NCBI GenBank assembly: GCA_023415715.1
Contig: JAEZJP010000309.1
Coordinates: 1-9,163, forward strand
Length of the DNA stretch: 9,163 bases
DNA from: Bacillota bacterium
Lineage (GTDB): Bacteria; Bacillota; Clostridia; Christensenellales; Aristaeellaceae
Direction: 5' to 3'
Part shown: piece by piece, positions 5,926-9,163 of the stretch
Layout: each line of letters begins with the position of its first letter
Numbering within the stretch: the first letter of the stretch is position 1
Notes under the pieces: model-generated
Seen by the model: only the letters and a program-made list of their open reading frames with translations
Databases searched by the model: none
What the model was told of the DNA's origin: nothing
Program-made: the position numbers and the translations under genes

Positions 5926-6921
5926 GTGAAAGCGTATCGGTATCTTTCTTTTCTTCTCTTGCTGCTTCTGCCCATAATTGCGCTGGCGGAAGATGGGAAC
6001 GCAATTGATCAGACGGCTAATAATGAATTGCCCTATGAAATTCAGATGGATAAGCCCAGTCCCGGGCAGGTTACGATCACGGGCAAACTTCGCAGCGATA
6101 TGCCGGAAGCGGTCATCGTGCTTACGAATACCGGCCGGGACACCAAGGATGGCCTGGAATTGCTGGTAAATCAGGCGGACATAACTATCCCAGATACAGG
6201 CTTTGCGCAGACGCTTACTTACAGGTCCAGGGAGGCGCCTAACAGCTTAAGCCCCGCTATGCTGGCGGACTTGAATTTTGACGGCTATCTGGATTTGGAT
6301 CTGACCGTGGGCATGGGTGCGGCCAACCGTTTCAGCATGTTTGCATTGTGGCAGCCGGAGCAGGGATGCTTTGCCCAGGTGAATCAGGACCTGGAACTAT
6401 GCAACTACACCCTTCAGCCTAAGCGGAAGGATATTTGGGTATACATCCATGAAAGCGCCCTCTGCCACGACATCGTAAGGTACCACTGGGAAAATGGGGG
6501 ATTGGTGAAAAAGGCCATGGGCCAGGTGTACACCCGCGATTCATCGGAGGATGTATACGAATCGGCAAAGCTGCTCAAAGAAGACGGATCGGAAATGGTT
6601 TTGTGGGATGACCATTACAGCCTTGACTGGTATAGCGGAAATATTGTATATAACGAACGGCACGCCGTTCTTGAGCGCGTGGTGTATTGGAATGCATTGG
6701 AAGAAGCGCCGCAAACGGCTGTTGTCACCAATGTGGATTGGGTGAATTTGCGCAAGCTTGATACGAAAAGCGCGCCGTCCATCGGCATAATCAGTGAAGG
6801 GGAAACCGTGCAGGTACTGGCGGAGAACTGCGGGGAGGACCAGGGCTGGGTTCGCGTATTATGGGGCGGGAAAACAGGGTATATATGGCACTCCTTTTTG
6901 GAAATGGGAAAAGATCAATGA
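5926..6921 (+). CDS. Secreted FG-GAP-like protein with C-terminal SH3 domain
   Basis: 331-aa exported protein of unknown function. I start it at GTG 5926 because GGAGGG lies 7 bases upstream; an in-frame ATG at 5911 would itself overlap that ribosome binding site. The N-terminus is a signal peptide (basic start, Leu-rich core, ALA at 19-21, predicted cut before Glu22). No lipobox Cys follows, so it is probably secreted or loosely wall-bound. Residues about 115-125 (DLNFDGYLDLD) form an FG-GAP/VCBS-like calcium-binding motif, DxNxDGxxD. The last about 65 residues (about 263-328, VNLRKLDTKSAPSIGIISEG to GKTGYIWHSFL) are a bacterial SH3 domain, typically a peptidoglycan or protein binder. The middle has no family I recognise. 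No hydrolase motif is seen, so it may be a binding or sensing protein. Its stop overlaps the start of the 19-codon ORF. Confidence 0.85.
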   Translation: MKAYRYLSFLLLLLLPIIALAEDGNAIDQTANNELPYEIQMDKPSPGQVTITGKLRSDMPEAVIVLTNTGRDTKDGLELLVNQADITIPDTGFAQTLTYRSREAPNSLSPAMLADLNFDGYLDLDLTVGMGAANRFSMFALWQPEQGCFAQVNQDLELCNYTLQPKRKDIWVYIHESALCHDIVRYHWENGGLVKKAMGQVYTRDSSEDVYESAKLLKEDGSEMVLWDDHYSLDWYSGNIVYNERHAVLERVVYWNALEEAPQTAVVTNVDWVNLRKLDTKSAPSIGIISEGETVQVLAENCGEDQGWVRVLWGGKTGYIWHSFLEMGKDQ

Positions 6922-6977
6922 AAAAGCATATGTGCCTGCTTTTCACATTCCTCTTTATCGGCTGTGCCACTGCGTAA
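6918..6977 (+). CDS. 19-aa lipoprotein-signal-like micro-ORF
   Basis: Its ATG overlaps the upstream stop (ATGA), the usual sign of translational coupling; a weak GGGAAAAG lies before it. The peptide MKKHMCLLFTFLFIGCATA has a basic start, a hydrophobic core and a lipobox FIGC. If processed by lipoprotein signal peptidase it would leave a lipidated Cys-Ala-Thr-Ala. It ends 6 bases before a strong terminator hairpin. It may be a genuine tiny lipopeptide, a signal-peptide-derived signalling peptide, or the stump of a lipoprotein gene cut short by TAA and terminator. Function unknown. Confidence 0.4.
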   Translation: MKKHMCLLFTFLFIGCATA

Positions 6978-6982
6978 AAAGG

Positions 6983-7015
6983 AAACTGCCCGGTCTTTGG
7001 ACCGGGCAGTTTTTT
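6983..7015 (+). terminator. Strong terminator, probably bidirectional
   Basis: 13-bp perfect stem (6983-6995 with 7000-7012), loop TTTG, with the + strand continuing into a T-run to 7015. On the minus strand the same stem is followed by CCTTTTT, so it can also end the arsR-flavoprotein transcript that approaches from the right. Confidence 0.93.
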
Positions 7016-7052
7016 ATCATTTTTCGCATTTCCCTTTTGAATCTTGTACTGG

Positions 7053-7292
7053 CTATACATGCCTGTGAGGCTGGGTGCTTTTGTACTTGCTTTTGAAAAA
7101 GGCGGTGACCTTGGGGATCAACTCACCGATATCCTCCGCCTCGCCGCCAATGTAATAGGGCAGGCCGCTGCCCGAAGAGGAAAAATGTTCATCCGTCTCA
7201 TAGATGGTGATCTGTGTGCCCTCATCGTTCCTTACTGCCTTGGCTGCAGCGGAAGTACCCGCTGCGGTCTCTCCGATAACTACAACCTTCAT
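7053..7292 (-). pseudogene. Truncated Nox/CoA-disulfide reductase remnant
   Basis: Encodes 79 aa that match only the first part of NADH oxidase/CoA-disulfide reductase flavoproteins, which normally run to about 450 aa or more. The FAD-binding start MKVVVIGETAAGTSAAAKA and the GLPYYIGG segment are clear. However the first glycine motif reads GETAAG instead of GGTAAG, and the redox cysteine (expected as GCGLPYY) is Ser42 (GSGLPYY). After about residue 70 (AFFKSKY) homology stops and the frame ends at a TAG; the NAD and dimerisation domains are missing. A good ribosome binding site (GGAGGG) still precedes it. It lies 59 bases after arsR on the same strand, so the two once formed a repressor-oxidoreductase operon. 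A deletion probably joined the stub to the nearby terminator. Confidence 0.8.
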
Positions 7293-7351
7293 GATAATAC
7301 CCTCCTACATTCAATTTTATTTTTGCACTTTGATCTTGATTTTACTGGCAG

Positions 7352-7663
7352 TTATTGCCTCGGTACGGGTTGCAAATGCAATCCTCCCTGAGGATGGGTC
7401 AAGGTTTCAAAGAACCGTTGGAATTGCTCTGCCCGTTTTATGTTGATTGTATAGTACATCCATGTTGCTTTTTTTCGGCCGGATACCAGCCCGCAGTCCA
7501 TGAGGACCTTCATGTGGTGGGACAGCGTCGGCTGCGTAATGGACAGGCCTTTCAGAAGGTTGCGGGCACACATCTCGCTTAAGGACAGCATGTTGATGAT
7601 TGTTAGCCTTGTGGGCTCGCTGAGGGCTTTGAGCAGTTCCAGCTCAGAAGCAAAATCTTTCAT
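7352..7663 (-). CDS. ArsR/SmtB-family winged-helix repressor
   Basis: 103-aa DNA-binding regulator with the ArsR fold throughout: ALSEPTRLTIINML (about 13-26), recognition helix region ITQPTLSHHMKVLMDCGLV (42-60) and the wing SGRKKATWMYYTI (61-73). In metal sensors the helix before this carries ELCxC; here it reads EMCAR (30-34), keeping C32 but replacing the second Cys with Arg. A second Cys is C57. So classic As/Cd sensing through a CxC pair is unlikely; redox or thiol sensing is possible, but that is inference. Start ATG 7663 has GCGAGGTG about 8 bases upstream. It has its own consensus promoter with palindromes at the start site, suggesting autorepression, and leads into the truncated flavoprotein. 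Confidence 0.92.
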   Translation of the reverse strand: MKDFASELELLKALSEPTRLTIINMLSLSEMCARNLLKGLSITQPTLSHHMKVLMDCGLVSGRKKATWMYYTINIKRAEQFQRFFETLTHPQGGLHLQPVPRQ

Positions 7664-7713
7664 ACCCTACACCTCGCAAAACATTGACGCACATCTTTGT
7701 TTTATATAGAAAC

Positions 7714-7733
7714 ATAGATGAGCGTGAATCTAT
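7714..7733. promoter_or_regulatory. Inverted repeat at arsR start site
   Basis: ATAGAT (7714-7719), 8 bases, ATCTAT (7728-7733). The arms sit at about -1 to +19 of the arsR transcript predicted from the promoter at 7739-7767. Size, AT-rich arms and position fit a binding site for an ArsR-family dimer, which often represses its own gene. Confidence 0.5.
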
Positions 7734-7738
7734 TAGAT

Positions 7739-7767
7739 ATTATAAATAATAAATAGATATTTGTCAA
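7739..7767 (-). promoter_or_regulatory. Perfect consensus promoter for arsR
   Basis: On the minus strand: TTGACA (7767-7762), 17-base spacer, TATAAT (7744-7739). All 12 hexamer bases match the sigma-A consensus. Transcription should start near 7732, giving a leader of about 68 bases before arsR. Such a strong promoter implies it is held in check by a repressor. Confidence 0.85.
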
Positions 7768-7787
7768 TATTTATTTAAATAAATATT
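7766..7787. repeat. 22-bp perfect AT-only palindrome
   Basis: AATATTTATTT followed directly by its exact reverse complement, with no spacer. It overlaps the upstream edge of the arsR -35 box by two bases. It may be a second regulator site or an UP-element-like AT tract; low complexity makes chance symmetry more likely than for the other palindromes. Confidence 0.5.
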
Positions 7788-7899
7788 TAAAAATATAACT
7801 GTCCGGCACTATTCCGTTTCCGGCTTGGCAATCATCGGAATTGAGAGGTGGGAATAGTTGGGATTCAAATACTTTGCCCCGGATTGATGCATTTTCCTG

Positions 7900-7928
7900 T
7901 TGAATTCGACACCTGATAGGTGTATAAT
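7900..7928 (+). promoter_or_regulatory. Near-consensus promoter with palindrome in spacer
   Basis: TTGAAT (7900-7905), 17-base spacer, TATAAT (7923-7928); predicted start near 7935. The spacer contains ACACCT-GAT-AGGTGT (7909-7923), whose right arm abuts the -10, so a dimeric regulator bound there would occlude RNA polymerase. There is no credible gene for 345 bases downstream until the NuoE-like gene at 8281, so it either makes a long leader or a short RNA. Confidence 0.55.
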
Positions 7929-8193
7929 GACATACAAGCACGATTGATAAAATTTCATCAAATTCGCTGACATACTGCAAACGACCGGCATATACTGTAA
8001 TGGTAAATTACTTCCCTTATGCTTATGTGTTTATAGACAATCAGAAGTTATTTCAAGATGACAGCAAGCGCTATTATGAAACAAACAACAACAAACTGAC
8101 CGACCAAATAAAGAGAATTGGGGTTATTGTCGGCACAGAAGGGAAAGGGCCTTGCTTTTTAACAGCTTGGTATTTTTTTGCATTTTATTTGAT

Positions 8194-8211
8194 AAGTTTT
8201 TAACTTAACAA
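8194..8211. promoter_or_regulatory. Weak Rex-like operator candidate
   Basis: AAGTTTT-taac-TTAACAA compared with the clostridial Rex pattern TTGTTAA-N4-TTAACAA: the right half matches at all 7 positions, the left at 3 of 7. It lies 70 bases before the NuoE-like gene, and Rex commonly senses NADH/NAD+ to control NADH-linked fermentative operons. The AT-rich context makes this tentative. Confidence 0.25.
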
Positions 8212-8280
8212 AAGGAGGGGCGCTAGCTCGGAGTCGTTCGGGAAATTATAAAAGTAGAAGATGATGGAGGGGCGAACAAG

Positions 8281-8775
8281 ATGCTCGAAGCGGAAAAAAC
8301 GTGCTGTGAAATGTCTGAGGAGGAGCAATACCGGCTGCTTTCGCAGGTTATTCGGGATTTTCATTCAGACGAGAATAACTTGATCCAGATCCTGCATATG
8401 GCGCAGGCCATCTTTGGCTATCTGCCTTTGAAGGTACAGCAGTATATCGCAGGGGAAATGAATTTGCCTTTGTCCAAGGTGAGCGGCGTAATAACCTTTT
8501 ATTCCTTCTTTTCCACTCAGCCCAAAGGCAAGTATACGATTCAAATTTGCCTGGGTACCGCCTGCTACGTGCGGGGCGGCAAAAAGATACTGGAAAAGCT
8601 GCAGGAGCTTTTAAATGTGAAAGTCGGGGAGACCACCAAGGACGGGAAGTTCTCCCTGCAGGTTATGCGTTGCATCGGCGCGTGCGGGCTGGCGCCTGCC
8701 ATCAGCATCAGCGGGAAGGTATTCAAGCGTGTCAATGCCAACAAGCTCCGGGAAATCCTGGATCAGTTTGCGTAA
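8281..8775 (+). CDS. NuoE/HydC/HndA-like [2Fe-2S] subunit
   Basis: 164-aa thioredoxin-fold iron-sulfur subunit of an NAD(P)H-linked complex. The N-terminal helical part (about 12-70, with the conserved AQAIFGYLP and PLSKVSGVITFYSFF) is followed by the ferredoxin fold with the four [2Fe-2S] ligands C90 and C95 (CLGTAC) and C131 and C135 (CIGAC). It would pass electrons between a partner FeS protein and the FMN/NADH subunit encoded next. In clostridia this gene order is typical of trimeric [FeFe]-hydrogenases that may bifurcate electrons between NADH and ferredoxin, but related formate dehydrogenases and HndABCD use the same pair. GGAGGGG lies 8 bases before the ATG. An extra Cys pair (C8, C9) at the N-terminus is unusual. 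Confidence 0.92.
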   Translation: MLEAEKTCCEMSEEEQYRLLSQVIRDFHSDENNLIQILHMAQAIFGYLPLKVQQYIAGEMNLPLSKVSGVITFYSFFSTQPKGKYTIQICLGTACYVRGGKKILEKLQELLNVKVGETTKDGKFSLQVMRCIGACGLAPAISISGKVFKRVNANKLREILDQFA

Positions 8776-8790
8776 AGGAGGGCGGCAGAT

Positions 8791-9163
8791 ATGAGCGGCG
8801 TGGAGGAAAAGCGTATTTCATCCAAGCAGGATCTTGAAAATATCAAGTCCCAATTCGAAATGACGGAAAAGCAATACAAGTACCGTTTGCTGGTCTGCTG
8901 GGGCGCGGGCTGTATTTCATCCGGCGCCAAGGCCTTCAGGGAGGCCCTTGAAACGGCTCTCAAGGAGGCCGGCATTGCCGAAACCACACTTATGAAGCCT
9001 ACCGGGTGTATGGGCACCTGCGCCGTGGGACCCACGATGATCGTGGAGCCGGACGGGATTTTTTACTGCAATTTAAAGCCCCAGGATGCCAAAACCATCG
9101 TAAAGAAGCATCTGTTGGAAGGGCAAGTGGTAGAAGAGCTTTGCTATACGGATAAAAACACGG
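8791..9163 (+). CDS. NuoF/HydB-like subunit, N-terminal part only
   Basis: Begins 15 bases after the NuoE-like stop, with AAAGGAGGG upstream, and runs off the window after 124 codons. Visible part: a basic/acidic start, then a thioredoxin-like [2Fe-2S] domain with ligands C36 and C41 (CWGAGC) and C73 and C77 (CMGTC). After it come LKPQDAKTIVKKHLLEGQVV and EELCYTDKNT. The last stretch resembles the linker (HL...G..VEEL.Y.D) that leads into the FMN/NADH-binding NuoF domain in HydB/HndC-type proteins. A separate HndB-type protein would stop at about this length, so the fused form is favoured but not proved. The NADH, FMN and 4Fe-4S motifs would lie beyond the window. Likely followed by the catalytic subunit of the complex. 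Confidence 0.85.
   Translation, partial: MSGVEEKRISSKQDLENIKSQFEMTEKQYKYRLLVCWGAGCISSGAKAFREALETALKEAGIAETTLMKPTGCMGTCAVGPTMIVEPDGIFYCNLKPQDAKTIVKKHLLEGQVVEELCYTDKNT

Larger units (their letters stand above)
7788..8280. other. Gene-free region and possible long leader
   Basis: No supported gene. Short open frames exist on both strands (for example 7771-7980 and 7809-7991 on -, 8000-8203 on +), but none has a ribosome binding site or recognisable similarity. It contains a near-consensus + promoter (7900-7928), a small palindrome TAAGTT-TTT-AACTTA (8193-8207), a Rex-like site (8194-8211) and two copies of the Shine-Dalgarno-like GGAGGGGCG (8214-8222 and 8266-8274). The second copy serves the gene at 8281; the first has no start codon at usable distance. 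Confidence 0.55.

Noticed and set aside
7771..7991. Two overlapping minus-strand open frames of 60-69 codons
   Set aside because: No ribosome binding site, two frames compete, and neither translation resembles a known family; might at most be remnants.
8000..8203. 67-codon open frame on + downstream of the 7900-7928 promoter
   Set aside because: No Shine-Dalgarno before the ATG and the C-terminal part is translated T-rich spacer; I could not support it as a gene.
7788..8280. Riboswitch or T-box in the leader of the NuoE-like gene
   Set aside because: I looked for conserved cores and terminator/antiterminator pairs and found no convincing structure; only a short palindrome at 8193-8207.

Overview
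The window looks like chromosome from a low- to mid-GC Gram-positive anaerobe of the class Clostridia. The reasons are the Soj/Spo0J-type ParB, strong AGGAGG-like ribosome binding sites throughout, use of TTG and GTG starts, the FchA-FolD folate pair typical of fermenting and acetogenic clostridia, and the start of a NADH-linked hydrogenase-type operon (NuoE-like then NuoF-like). I cannot name the genus from sequence alone. By eye the composition is uneven: parB and the NuoE/NuoF genes are GC-rich, while the ABC cassette, the folate pair and especially the region upstream of the arsR gene are AT-richer.

Layout, left to right. (1) 29-889: parB on +, closed by a strong hairpin terminator. (2) 944-3496: a tightly packed three-gene ABC exporter operon on - (ATPase, then two ABC-2 permeases). 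(3) 3497-3829: divergent spacer with a promoter-like element and an 18-bp palindrome, plus an ORF I do not trust. (4) 3830-5310: fchA and folD on +, spaced for translational coupling, followed by a 35-codon ORF. (5) 5448-5925: gene-free DNA with a long interspersed inverted repeat, a terminator hairpin and a 9-bp inverted repeat. (6) 5926-6977: a secreted protein with an FG-GAP-like motif and a C-terminal SH3 domain, overlapping (ATGA) a 19-codon ORF that is little more than a lipoprotein signal peptide; a strong terminator follows. (7) 7053-7787, on -: an ArsR-type repressor behind a perfect-consensus promoter, and after it a truncated remnant of a Nox/CoA-disulfide-reductase flavoprotein. 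(8) 7788-8280: gene-free region with a near-consensus + promoter and a weak Rex-like site. (9) 8281-9163: the NuoE-like and NuoF-like subunits of an NAD(P)H-linked iron-sulfur complex, the second cut by the window end.

The most interesting biology is the folate pair. This FolD has Met and Phe where bifunctional FolD enzymes carry the cyclohydrolase Lys and Gln, and it is coupled to an FchA-family protein. Relatives of FchA act as methenyl-THF cyclohydrolase in methylotrophs and are placed that way in acetogen gene clusters. This suggests a division of labour in which FolD supplies the dehydrogenase and FchA the cyclohydrolase. Other points worth checking are the 19-aa lipopeptide-like ORF, the decayed flavoprotein behind an intact regulator with a striking promoter-operator layout, and the unexplained leader before the hydrogenase-type operon. 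I see no CRISPR array, tRNA, rRNA or complete insertion sequence.
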